NCBI GenBank assembly: GCA_026545225.1
Contig: CM048850.1
Span: forward strand, 29,255,797 to 29,319,796
Source: Cornus controversa
Lineage: Eukaryota > Streptophyta > Magnoliopsida > Cornales > Cornaceae
DNA length: 64,000 nucleotides
Reading direction: 5' to 3'
The position numbers were made by a program, and so were the translations under genes. Position 1 is the stretch's first letter. The number at the start of each line of letters is the position of its first letter. Shown here in pieces: positions 46,795 through 57,468 of the stretch. The notes beneath the pieces are model-generated. The model worked only from the letters and a program-made list of their open reading frames with translations. It was not told the DNA's origin and made no database searches.

Positions 46795-48253
46795 TGATCC
46801 TGGCTAAGTGTATCAATTAAATTATACCACTTCGCAATAGAACGAATTCTTTGAAGATTAGGGCTATTGAAAGGGGTGTCAAACCTCAGGGACTGTGGTC
46901 TGACTGTGTTGGATATGTGAAATTAATTATAATTAAGTTTAAGAGAGAAGAGTGCTAAGTTTAATATTCTAAATTAACTAATGAAAGAAAATAAACAAAA
47001 GTAAAAGAAACTAATGAGTGTAGAAAGTAAGAGATAAATTTAGGGTTATTGACTTCACCACTAACTTCACAATCAATGGTCAATTGCACTAATTATGGGG
47101 AATCATACCATGCATAAATGGTGTCGGTGGATACAAGCTCACCTCTAACCATCAAGAGGATAATATATAATTAAGGCTAAGTCATGGACTATCTTCGATT
47201 GGCATGAACCATCTGCCTCACTACTCTACTCTAGGCTGCAGTATGGCCCATCTTCTCTAGGCATATTCTATCAAAGTTTTTAATAATATATTTAATAATT
47301 AGTATTGTACAATAATCACTCTCATAATCACAGAAAACAAGAGAGATTGAGTTCAATAAAAATAATTAAGTATCTTAGACAAGATAAGAAATTATTGAAA
47401 CTAAATATATAGGACTTTCATTGCTAAATTCTATGAGAAGAATCCTCTAAATTACACAATCTATGCATGAATACAAAAATTTCCAATAATTAGAACAATC
47501 AAACCATCGATGTTTAGTTAGGATAACATCAAAACCCTAGTGAATGATAGAAGAGACTACTTCAACTGTTGAGGAAGAATGTGTCATCTTCATGGAATAC
47601 GCACAAGATCTTGTTCTCCAATGGTTCTCCAATCCAAAAGCTCTTCAAAGCTGTTGCCAAGCCCCCTCAATATAGTCCTAATTCATCACTTTTAATGGCC
47701 AAGAGAATATGAAGTGTCCCCACCTAATTAGGAGACAATTAAGGTTTTCTCGCAGGTCCTAATCAGGTGGGTTTTTCTGTTGACTTTTGGCCCAACGTTT
47801 GACAGTCCAGAAGTCCAATTCACTAACTTTATGTGAAATACAAAAATGCTAATAATCAAATTTTGTTCAACTTGCACAAGAATTAGGCCATTTTGATGCT
47901 CGAAAATAAGAGTTATTGGTTGTCTTTCAAAACGAGATTAAAACTGTATTACATGCAGAATTGGATTTCAGCCCAAAATATACTTAAGCAATTATATTTC
48001 TCTTGGGCCACTTCCTTGGGCTGTTTTGAGTTTAAAATATGAAGTTAAATTGATCCACATGATGTAGGCTTCATATAACCCTCTTGAATGTCATCTTTAA
48101 AAGCTCAAAATTCACGATTTTAACTGAAATAATCATTAATGCCCTAAAAATACAGAAAACACAAAAATAAAATAAAATCACAAATAATCTACTACTAAGA
48201 GAATAAAATATGTAAATTAAGAGCCTAGAATACATAACATTCAACACCGATCA
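46795..48253 (-). mobile_element. Athila-type 3' LTR, third subfamily
   Basis: It begins (minus) TGATCGGTGTTGAATG right after the polypurine tract CAAACTTAC-GGGGGTG at 48254-48268, and ends CCAGGATCA. It aligns in outline with the other Athila LTRs (CACTTCGCAATAGAACGAATT; GACTTCACCACTA) but is clearly diverged from both. In the spot where the others carry palindromic modules it has CCACCTAATTAGGA paired with TCCTAATCAGGTGG (about 47728-47770). Confidence 0.82.
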
Positions 48254-48335
48254 CACCCCCAAACTTACATATTGCTAGTCTCTTAGTAATAGAATAAAAC
48301 AAATCTAAAACAAAAGAAACTAACTAAACACTAAC

Positions 48336-49459
48336 TATGTGAGCTATGCGGTGCAGAAACGGTTCAGTTAATTTAGAGTGAGATGCTAATCCTTAGACCA
48401 AAGGGTGTGAATAGGTCTTATTGCCCAATTTTTATAATTGATTAATTATCCACAATTATTACCAATTAAGCATCCATACCAATCACAAAATAAATAGAGC
48501 AAGTAAGGAAAAGTTAGAGATGACACCAGGAATTTTACGTGGAAACCCTAGGAAGGGAAAAATCATAAGGGTGAGGCAGAACCAATCCACTATCTCGAAT
48601 TAAAGTACATCAGACTCTGTTCTAGACCCACACCCACTCTACTCTTCAGATAAATTCTTGTAGTTTCAAGGAACCACCTCTGCTGCTCTTGATCAACTAT
48701 GTAGACTGATGATGTCTTAAAGATTACATTGATCAGATGAAGAAGCACATCACAACTTAAACACTCCGTGTGTCTGTGCTCTCAAAAATAAAAATCAATG
48801 AAGATTTTCTCTCATAAATCTCTCTTTTAGCTCCTAAATTTTTTTTTTTCTCTAACAATTAAATCAATGAGTCTCTCTTTTTCCCCTTAGATTGAAGCAT
48901 AAAGTGGTATTTATAAGGCTTAGAGCCCTTAGTCTACTTGGAAAACAAATTTAAAATATCTAAGGAAAGTTTTAGAGAAGTTTAGGTTGACTAGGAAAGC
49001 AATTCAGATCAAAAAGGAAATTTATGTGCGCATCAACTAAGTCAGACCGATCCTGAAAATTAGGGACTGATGGGACTTATACAAAGTCATATAATTTCCA
49101 ATATTTTGAGAAAAGTCGGGCTGGTCCTAAATTTTGGGAACCAGTGGGACTTTTCAAACATGCAGACTTTCAAAAGTCCCGAGAGAAGTTAGATCGCTCC
49201 TAATATCTAGGGACTGGTGGGACTTTGAGGAAATTCAGTTTTTACAATTAAAGCATATTTTCTAAGTCCTAAGCCCACCAAATTCCAAAACATAGTATCC
49301 TCACTTACATATCTGTTTTAAGTGATGTCCTCATCAAATCCACGGTATCGAGACACTTTCCATTCAACTCCAAAGACTGAGACACAAGATCAAACAAAAA
49401 TTACAACTCGATCAACAAGTTTTGACATCGAAATTTGCCAATTACAATTATATATCTCA
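48336..49459 (-). mobile_element. Solo SIRE-like LTR
   Basis: It is the reverse complement of the LTR family at 54527-55749: shared wording includes ACAACTCGATCA, GAAATTTGCCAATTACAA, CATAGTATCCTCAC, TTTACGTGGAAACCC and CAGACTCTGT. Ends are approximate. The flanks CTAAC (48331) and ATAAC (49460) could be a 4-of-5 target duplication. Its GGACCGGT-type motifs have decayed to GGGACTGGTGGGAC forms. Confidence 0.78.
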
Positions 49460-51299
49460 ATAACTAAAATACCTAACTCCTCTTTCATGGGAGAAACGAT
49501 TGCATTTAGCATATACAACAAGTCTTTGAGCCACTAGGTTACCCCTAGTGGACGAGTTATAGTCTAGTTAGGGTTTTCAGAAATGTTACCCACAAACATT
49601 CAAAAGTCTTGTTTAAACATTATTCAAAAAGAATATTACAATATATAGTTAAAGACTTGCACTCAAAAATAATTTCAAACTTTTAAATTCCATAATTCAA
49701 AGCAATGACCCCTATGCATAATTCACATCAACACATCTCAAAGAAACCAACCCTAATTCCCTCGTGAAAACTGAACTAACAATTATCTCATGTGGCATAA
49801 CCCAACTCTAAATATATTAAGTCACATACCCCTTCAACTCACTATCTCCCCTTATTGAACTCATACATCGAAAACATGAATACATGACTTTTTCTCTTTT
49901 CTTTTCATTTCTCTTGTTATTGGTTGTGCAATGTCTTAGTCCATTAAGCTCTTTAGAAGATCTATGTAGCAAGTAAGGCACTAGGTGTTAAGACACCCCA
50001 AAGAACCTATTAACTCTAATTAGTCAGGCTACAAACCAAGACAACCAATGCTAATCTTTTCTCACCCCTCACTTTTTAACACGAACACTCAATGCTTACT
50101 TAGGCAAAAGGCCCAGTTACTTCGTAAAAAGGATCAAATTGATATGTTATTCATCACATATATATATTGTTCCTTCTTCTTTTTTTCATTAAAGTCAAGT
50201 AAAATACATCATCGGTACTCATTCTCAAGGGATACCAATTACTATCAAGCATATATAATTCAATAACTCAGAGCCAAAGTTTTATATGAGGAAACTAAAA
50301 CCAATCACTCCAAGGCATGTCAATGCAAACAGTGATTAAAACCACTAAATTCAAACCACAGTCTCCAAAAATTTAAAACATACTCAAGAATTGCAAGTCA
50401 AGCACCTACATAAAGTATTAATCCCTTGAATAATGTAAAAACATCATATCTCAAAATAAAAAAAAATAAACTAAAAAGTAAAGTAGGAAAATAAAATAAC
50501 CAAAAAGTCCTAAAACAAGAAGAATTTGATAAAAAAATTCCCCCTTTGCAATAAAGCGCATAACTCACCCTCAAACTTAAACTATACATTATCCTCAATG
50601 TACACGAAATAAAAACACAAATGAAGGTTAGAACGATATTACCATGAACCCGGAGTAGTGGCAATAAAATAGCAAACCCGTAACAAGAAGGCAATGCAAG
50701 CACTCCCCCAAACTTGGATGCGACAACCTAGTAAACAAACCACTATACTCCAATGACTAAGTGAACTAACATAGGTGAAAATAATCATAAAACAGGAAAG
50801 AAAAACGAAAACAAAAGTTTTTTTTTTGTTTTTGAAACTGAAAACTAAAAAATAAAATAAAATAACATACAGAAAATAAAAATAAAAATAAAAGTACAAA
50901 AGAGAAGGACTCCGTCAATATCCGTGAGAAGGTGGCGGCGGAGTATCTAGGTTGAGTCCAAAATAGAGCATCAAAATCAACCAAATAGTTCATAATCAAT
51001 GTGCAATGTCCTCCCCCAAACTTGTAGAATAAAACCCCTCAAAGAAATCACCCTACCTCCATACTTAATTCACACCTCTTGTGAAAAAGGAAATATGAAA
51101 ATGTTAAAACTTTAATGATAATAAAGAAGATGAAGTTGTATTTGATGATCTTGATAATGATTGATGATGATCATTATCAATAGAAAAATGAAAGTAGAAG
51201 ATTTGTATTGTGTGTTGATGTAGGAGAGTTCACAAGAGACATTGAAGCTTAAATTTTGAGTGGGAGCAAGCAATGCATGAGAGAGGGCCTTTAAATAGA

Positions 51300-51530
51300 C
51301 AAAACGGATCAGATTGAGCTTCCATGGGCTGGGCGATCGATCCCCCTTGGGCTTGGTGATCGATCGCCCAGCAGTTGTTGTGCACATTTAAAAATCCAAT
51401 GGGGGTGATCAATCCCCCTTAAAAAAGGGCAATCAATAGCTCGAGTTGATGCTCCATGGGCGTCTATTGCCCAAGGTCGACTGAGAAGGGTATTTTTGAG
51501 GTGTCTATCACCCAAGGTCGACCAAGACCT
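51300..51530. repeat. Palindromic module array around GGGCGATCGATCGCCC
   Basis: Repeated words GGGCGATCGATCCCCC, GTGATCGATCGCCCAG, GTGATCAATCCCCC and CTATTGCCCAAGGTCGAC occur about 40-60 bp apart in both orientations. It lies in the Athila-type interior upstream (minus sense) of a TATTTAAA box-like sequence at about 51290. Confidence 0.75.
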
Positions 51531-52910
51531 CTCTTTTTCACCTATTTTGAGTCCGAACACCCCTGTCCACCTCCCAGAATCCCCTGGAAGTAACCAAGAC
51601 ATCCAAAACTCAAGAAAGCAAAATAAAGAAAAAAAAATGAAAGCAAAATTGAAAGAGGATGAAAGAAAGAAAAATACAGGAAAGCAAAGATCAAATATAC
51701 AAAATACACTACAATTACCAAGTTTAACGTCTAGGCCAGATGAAAATTGACTTCAATTCAAGGTTCATCCAATGCCACATCTTTTGAGGAGATTTAATAT
51801 CGTCCCCCCTATAGGATAGTCACTTCCTTGTGCCGAATTCAAATTAACTGAAAGGGTCTCATTGGCTTCTAAAAATACATCTCTTAGCCTTGATGGAAGA
51901 TGATTCAATTGTAATCATGGAGGAGACTCCAATGATGGTATCGAAGGAGTGCTAAAGAAGAGCCAATGGCTCAATCGGAATCCTCCAAGGTGGTTTCTCT
52001 TTTATGGCCACTACATCAATCACAGCATTCACCCCTCAATGAACTTTCCAAATATTTGCTTATTATCCAATATGTTTTAGATGATGAATCAAAGGAATTT
52101 GATTAATTTTTGATGAAGTTGGATTGCACGCACACACATGGATTTATTAGATGAATTTCTAAATTTTTATAAATATTTGTGTGTTGGAAGTTGTGTCATG
52201 ATCATGAATTTGAGAATGAATTTTAAAGACAATCTATGGGTTTTAAAATTCTGCATTTATAAATATTTGAAATTGTTCAGAAATTTTAGAACTCATGTTA
52301 TTCTCTGAAAAATGTGTTTTGATTATTCTCATGAGATTATTCATGTTTTAGTGTTATTTTTTTTTCTTGAAAAATTTCAAAAGATTCAAAAATATGTTTA
52401 TTTTGATTTTGTGTTTATTTTTCACTCTTTATGTGCTAAATTGCTAAATCAGATTAAAAATCTGTGTTTTTGGTGAATTAAAGGTCCAAAGTGTAATTTT
52501 TTATAATTCACAAAGTTGGACCGGTCCCCATTATTAAGCACCGGTCGCACTTCTACAGGTTCTGAGGAACAGAAAGAAGTTGGACCGGTCCCCAAATATG
52601 AGGACCGGTCGCACTTAGCGAATGCCCAGAATGTTGATTCTGCGCGCGCGCGTTTTGGCTTAAAACCCCTCACTTATTCTCACTCACATACACTTATATC
52701 TCTAACTCTCAAACTCTCTTAAAAACACTCCAACTCACACACATTTCTCTTCATCTAAATTTCTTTGTGATTGATTGATATTGGAGGTTGGGATTGAACT
52801 TTTGGAGTTTGGGTTGATTGAGTATTGATTTGGGAGAAATTGTGCAAATAAATTGTTTTGAAAATTGAGGTTTAAAGACTTGCACACAAAGTGTTCGACA
52901 AAAAGTCTCA

Positions 52911-54008
52911 ATGGAACTCTTGACTATATTTTTGATCCCATTCATTGTGGTGTTAATGGCACGCAAACGGGGACAAAATGATGCGTCCACAAGTGCAGAT
53001 AATCGAATTGTGTTTACTAGAAACATGTTTGAAGATGATTTTAACTATAACACTTTCATAAACATCATTGGATGTCGGGCTATGAGGATAGAAAGGAAAG
53101 TGAATCTTGTGGCGATTAAACAAGAATGGGAATTGGATTTTGTGCAATATTTTGAGGATAATGGTTGGGAGTCTCTATATGATCTTTGGGAGATTGTCAA
53201 GCCGGACATGGTTCGATATTTCTATGGTAATATCATTACATCGAGCCTGGATGACCTAACTTTTGTGACCAAATGTTATGGTGTTCGGGTTGAGGTTACC
53301 AAGGATATAATTGCCAATATATTGGGAGTCCCAGAGATTGAAAATGGCTTAGTTTTGCCATATCAAATTGAGGATCCAAACCGACCAACCATGGATGACA
53401 TGATTAGGGAGTTATGCATACCCAATGCCCCTAGACTTGTTGATAGGTTGCCTTCACTTTATATCACACACAATGTGTCGGCATTAAATTTGGTGGTCTC
53501 CTACAACCTTGATCCTCATGATCATAAAGGTAATTTGATCAAGAGTCGAGCCGAGCTACTATATCATATTGTTCGAGAGGATCCCATCAATCTTCCTGCA
53601 ACAATCATGCGTACCATGATTCTAGCTACTTGACACTCTAGGTCATAATCAGCCTTACCCTTCCCACAGATTATCATGGCTATTCTGAGAGGTGCAAGGG
53701 TTCCTATTCCTGATGGAGCAGATGTTGAAAGACCGAAAGGGATAATTGATGCTACCTCAATTACTCGTTCAGTCAACAAGAAATAGAAGGATAGGAAAGC
53801 TTATGAGCTCAGTCAAGGAGCTGGTCAGACTGTGTCTGGGGGTCGGGGAGTTTTCCAATTTCCTGCGACTGACACACCAGTGACGGCAAATCAAATGAAC
53901 CAAGTTCTCAGGTTCATTCAGCAAGGGTTTGATCGTTTACATGCTAGGATAGACAAGCTGGACCCTGCTGTATCTGATGAGGCTGCTGATGATGCAGAGG
54001 ATGATTAG
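52911..54008 (+). pseudogene. 'Putative plant transposon protein' ORF with in-frame stops
   Basis: The open part (240 residues to 53633) contains KRGQNDASTSADNRIVFTR, FDYNTF-like NMFEDDFNYNTFIN, QEWELDFVQYFEDNGWESLY, MVRYFYGNIITSSLDDLTF, VRVEVTKDIIANILGVP. This is the pattern of the plant transposon-protein domain found in Athila and other non-autonomous plant LTR elements (PF20167 as I recall). The more likely start is Met at 52956 (MARKRGQND). The frame continues after TGA 53631 through TAA and TAG stops to a Gln-rich coiled tail (MNQVLRFIQQGFDRLHARID) and acidic end (DEAADDAEDD). The function of this family is unknown. The protein is intact for its core domain, so its decay is recent or mild. 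Confidence 0.78.
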
Positions 54009-54207
54009 ACTTTAGGTCTTGCTATATTTTTGTTCTAGACTATTGTTGATTTCTTTATCTTTGATGTCTAGATTATTTATTTTGGTTTATTCCATCAATT
54101 GATATGTTTTGGATATTTATTTGATCAATGATGATGATTATGTTTGTCTTAATGTGCTTCATGATTTATCTATATCTTTTTGCTAGTTCTTTGACAATTT
54201 GTTCCAA

Positions 54208-54526
54208 AAAGGGGGAGATAATATTGTTATATGCATATGATATGATATGAGATTATTTGACAAAGGGGGATAAATATTTATCAGATTAAGGGGGAGATAT
54301 TGATATATGATTATCTTTCTTTATTAAGCTTTTCACAGGTTGTGTTGTTTAAGAGATGTGCAGGTACAACAGGTTTTTACTAGCCGTCTTGAACACACAA
54401 GTAAAGCTTCTGATGATCAGTTCTATATTTCTGTGTATTTGGGCAAATTTGTAATCTAATTTTTCCAATGGGTTAGGTTATTGATTGTCTAAGTGGTTTT
54501 GTCACGAAATTGCCAAAGGGGGAGAT
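54208..54526 (+). other. Repeated polypurine tracts
   Basis: AAAAAGGGGGAGAT at about 54207, AAAGGGGGAT at 54262, AAGGGGGAGAT at 54288 and CAAAGGGGGAGAT at 54514, the last touching the LTR. Multiple polypurine tracts before the 3' LTR are a known trait of SIRE-type copia elements. Confidence 0.75.
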
Positions 54527-55749
54527 TGTGACATATAAATTTGTAATTGGCATATTTCGGTGATCAAAACCTGAATGATCGAGTTGTAAGTTTCATGTTA
54601 TTTTATGTAACCGATCATCGACAACTTCGAACTGACACTCAAGTGCATGGAAGCCGATAAATCAGTTAGAACACCATAGTACAGGTAAGTATGGTGAGGA
54701 TACTCTGTACTTTTTAGTTCCGAGCCTATTTTGAAAAACTAGGATTTAAATGAAAAGTTTAGGGTTTTTCAAAGTAGGACCGGTCCCCAATATTTAGGAC
54801 CGGTCCAAATTTTCTCGGTAAGATGGTTTCTGCAGATTTTCAAAAAGTCCCACCGGTCCTGATTATTTGGCACCGGTCCAACTTAGCCTGTTCCAAATAG
54901 GAAATAAATTTTGACGGAAATTCTGATTCCTATTGGGTTTGAAACTTCTAGGAAAGTTCTATTTTGGTATTTAACTTCTTTTTCAAGTAGACTTAGAACT
55001 TCCTTGTCTATATATATGTATTCATATTTTCTCTATAAAGGTAAGCAAGGAATATATGCCTGAAACATATTTTTAGAGAGAGAAAATATATACAGTATAA
55101 TTAGGGCTTTATATTTTTAAGAACACACATCCATACTTCACGAGTGATATTTAGGATGGTGTTCTACTTCTGATTAGCTGCTCAGAGACTGCATCAAATC
55201 TATTTGCTGATCAGAATATTAGATTGAAGGTTCTTCGCTTGCTTGTTTGCTGAGGAAGAAAGGTAACCAGAGTGCACTACGAAGGGAACAAAATACTTGC
55301 TGAGTATTTTGGTTCTTCCAGCAACCTTTCTGTAAGGGTGGTGACGTTAGCCGGAAGTCTGCAGCAGTTGGACGTGTTGTCGCAATCATAAGCCTGAGGT
55401 GTTCCGCATCAGATCCTTGACAAAGTGAAGAGGGGTGTGAGACTGAGACAGAGTCTGTTGTACTTTGCTTCATCATAGTGAATTGGTTCCCTGAGGCGTG
55501 CCGCCTCCCTCCGTGGTTTTTCCCGCCTTGGGTTTCCACGTATATCTGGTGCATTCTTTTCTTTACTTGCACTTTACTTATTTGCTTGCTTTAATTGTTT
55601 GATTAATTGGATTAAAATTGAATTAATTAAAAATTAAGCAAACGAGCAAGTGATCCTATTCACCCCCCCTCTAGATTCTAAAATACTTTTCGCAACCGCT
55701 TCCTCACCGCGTAACTCACAAAAATTACACGGAAGCAACGGAAGTGACA
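54527..55749 (+). mobile_element. SIRE-like 3' LTR
   Basis: It begins TGTGACATATAAATTTG after the polypurine tract and ends CGGAAGTGACA. It carries two pairs of palindromic GGACCGGTCC / CCACCGGTCC motifs at about 54778-54885, a TATA-like stretch near 55010, and is related to 48336-49459 (reverse) and 63025-63630. Its right end abuts the Athila leader at 55750. Confidence 0.82.
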
Positions 55750-56034
55750 AGGACCATCTACCTAGCATGCATTAATAGTAGAACAACACCTCAATACGCA
55801 AAATAAACAATAATATATACAAAAAAAATGAATGAACTCAAACCCATAATTTTAGACTTTATACTCACAAAGGGTTCCAACTTTAATCCTTTTAGATGCC
55901 CGCTATGTGGTATACCTAAAATCAAGAAATTTGAGAAATAAGAACAAGATATATACAAAGAAAAAGAATGAAAGAATTTCTAGCCTAAGGATTAAACCAG
56001 ATTTAATCTTCCAATGGCGATAATTAAACCGTAG
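55750..56034 (-). other. Athila-type leader fragment
   Basis: An untranslated leader adjoining the PBS. It resembles 36691-36918 (GAAAGGGTTCC/AAAGGATCGAAGC, then ATACCTAAAA). The element continues no further; the SIRE-like LTR lies at its left edge. Confidence 0.6.
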
Positions 56035-56052
56035 TCCCCGGCAACGGCGCCA
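56035..56052 (-). other. tRNA-Asp primer-binding site
   Basis: The minus strand reads TGGCGCCGTTGCCGGGGA, complementary over 18 bases to the 3' end of plant tRNA-Asp. This primer is typical of Athila/Calypso-type elements. It lies 6 bp from the LTR end. Confidence 0.9.
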
Positions 56053-56058
56053 AAATTT

Positions 56059-57468
56059 TGATGTGGTTGAAACTTAAATTATATTGTAAGCTTATTTTTG
56101 CCCCTTTTATCAAAATATAATTTAACCACTCGCAAGAGCACGAATCTTTGTAGATACGGTTCTATATAGAGGGTATCGATCCCACGAGGACTAGTCGTAA
56201 TTGTCTTAACGAAAGATTACTTCCACTTTAATCCTAAAAACAAGGTTTTGAGTGTTGTTTATAAAACTATTGCATGAATGTAATAACAATAAATTTAAAG
56301 AGTAAAAGTTTGGAGAGAGAGAACTAGGGGTGGTTTCCACCACTAGCCATTCACATGTTCATAAGTGTAGCAAGCTTGGGATTCATAAATTAAATACCTA
56401 ACAATGTCATTAGGCTTGTGACCTCAATGACATATCAAAAGATTAATGTGAGCACCAACCTATCATAATCCATCTTCAACAAGCATAGTTCTTCAACCTA
56501 ACTAATTACCCTACTTTCTAAGTGAACCTACATGCATCCAAACTACCTTATCTTGGCATGGTTTATACAAGCAAACACACCACATACATTTAAAGTACCA
56601 TTACTTAGCCATCATTTGCCCTTCTTGTGGAAGAAACAAATGTTGTGCATTCACAAGATAGATTCTACTCTAAGACAAGAATAAAATCAAAATCAAATGA
56701 ATATATAAAAGAGATGTATTAGTGTACATGGTCACTAGGCTAAATAATCAACATTTAAGAAAAAATCCCAAAATGCTACAACAATGAACAAGTTTACATG
56801 GCTAGGGGCTTCAACAACACCCTAGTATAGAAGTTAGTTGCTCATGGTTGCCTTGCACTCTTCCATTGATGAAGAAAATGGAGCTTCAAGGTCTGGTTCA
56901 ACTCCTTCTTCTCCTCTCCCGAATGTCTCTCCTTGTGTAATCTGATGTGTGTGAGAGATATGTGAGAATGACTTCTTTTTGTGCTTTATGGCTACCTTTT
57001 CAACTTTGGGGCCCACCATAAATATATATATATCAATATATATACCAACTTTATCAAGAAGGTCCCCAAAGGTCTTGTTCAAGTCAGACAATCCCTCTAA
57101 GTCGTGTAAAAAGGGGGATTTTGTTGCAAGTGGGAGAGCAGGTGAGCAAGTGGGCAAGTGGCTCTGCAGAATCTCGATCAATCGAGATTGGATCTCGATT
57201 GATCGAGATTTCGATCAATCGAAGTAAGATCTCGATCAATCGAGATCTCGATTGATCGAGATCAACATCTCGATTGATCGAGATGCCTTGACTGCAATTC
57301 TAACTTTTCTCTTCAGCTGCAAAAAGTCTCAAACTTTGCTCCTTTTACTACAAGACCTGCAATACATCAAAAACACAAAAATACTGTAAACATATCTAGG
57401 TAAACGTAGAAACGGGACTAACATATGCAATAAAGAGGGTTCAAATGCATAGAATTGAACACTTATCA
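56059..57468 (-). mobile_element. Athila-type 5' LTR inserted in Tekay-like RNase H
   Basis: A 1410-bp LTR: minus start TGATAAGTGTTC at 57468, end CCACATCA at 56059, next to a complete PBS. It carries a palindromic array CTCGATTGATCGAG at 57172-57290. It was inserted right after the codons TACATGGATGCATCC (YMDAS) of the RNase H of the element at 57469-62657. The 5-bp flank is GGATG (57469). The matching duplication on the other side was not found. Confidence 0.88.

Larger units (their letters stand above)
48254..52080 (-). mobile_element. Athila-type element internal region, 3' part
   Basis: It contains the polypurine tract at 48254, a non-coding stretch homologous to 25054-26700, an ORF end at about 50925 (TPPPPSHGY), and a pol remnant at 51790-52060 (minus LNHLPSRLRDVFLEANETL and AIKEKPPWRIPIE, the PR-RT linker of Athila pol, with a frameshift). 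A solo SIRE-like LTR splits it at 48336-49459. The part from 51060 to 51780 includes a palindromic array. RT, RH and integrase are absent. Confidence 0.7.
52085..55749 (+). mobile_element. Non-autonomous SIRE-like LTR element, 3' part
   Basis: A plus-strand unit: leader with two pairs of GGACCGGTCC-type motifs (52520-52620), a transposon-protein ORF (52911-54008), a non-coding 3' region with several GGGGGAGA tracts, a final polypurine tract at 54514-54526, and one 3' LTR. The 5' LTR and PBS are missing; the left boundary near 52085 is where the Athila pol remnant ends. There is no gag-pol. Confidence 0.65.

Noticed and set aside
48336..55749. SIRE-like LTRs at 48336 and 54527 as the two ends of one element
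   Set aside because: They are in opposite orientation.
56035..56052. Part of a tRNA-Asp gene
   Set aside because: Only the 3'-end complement is present, directly beside an LTR, so it is a primer-binding site. The iMet-like stretches at 46072 and 60161 are the same case.
46795..57468. One full-length Athila element with LTRs at 46795 and 56059
   Set aside because: The two LTRs are clearly different subfamilies (the right one matches 2735-4102 instead), so they cannot be a pair made at one insertion.
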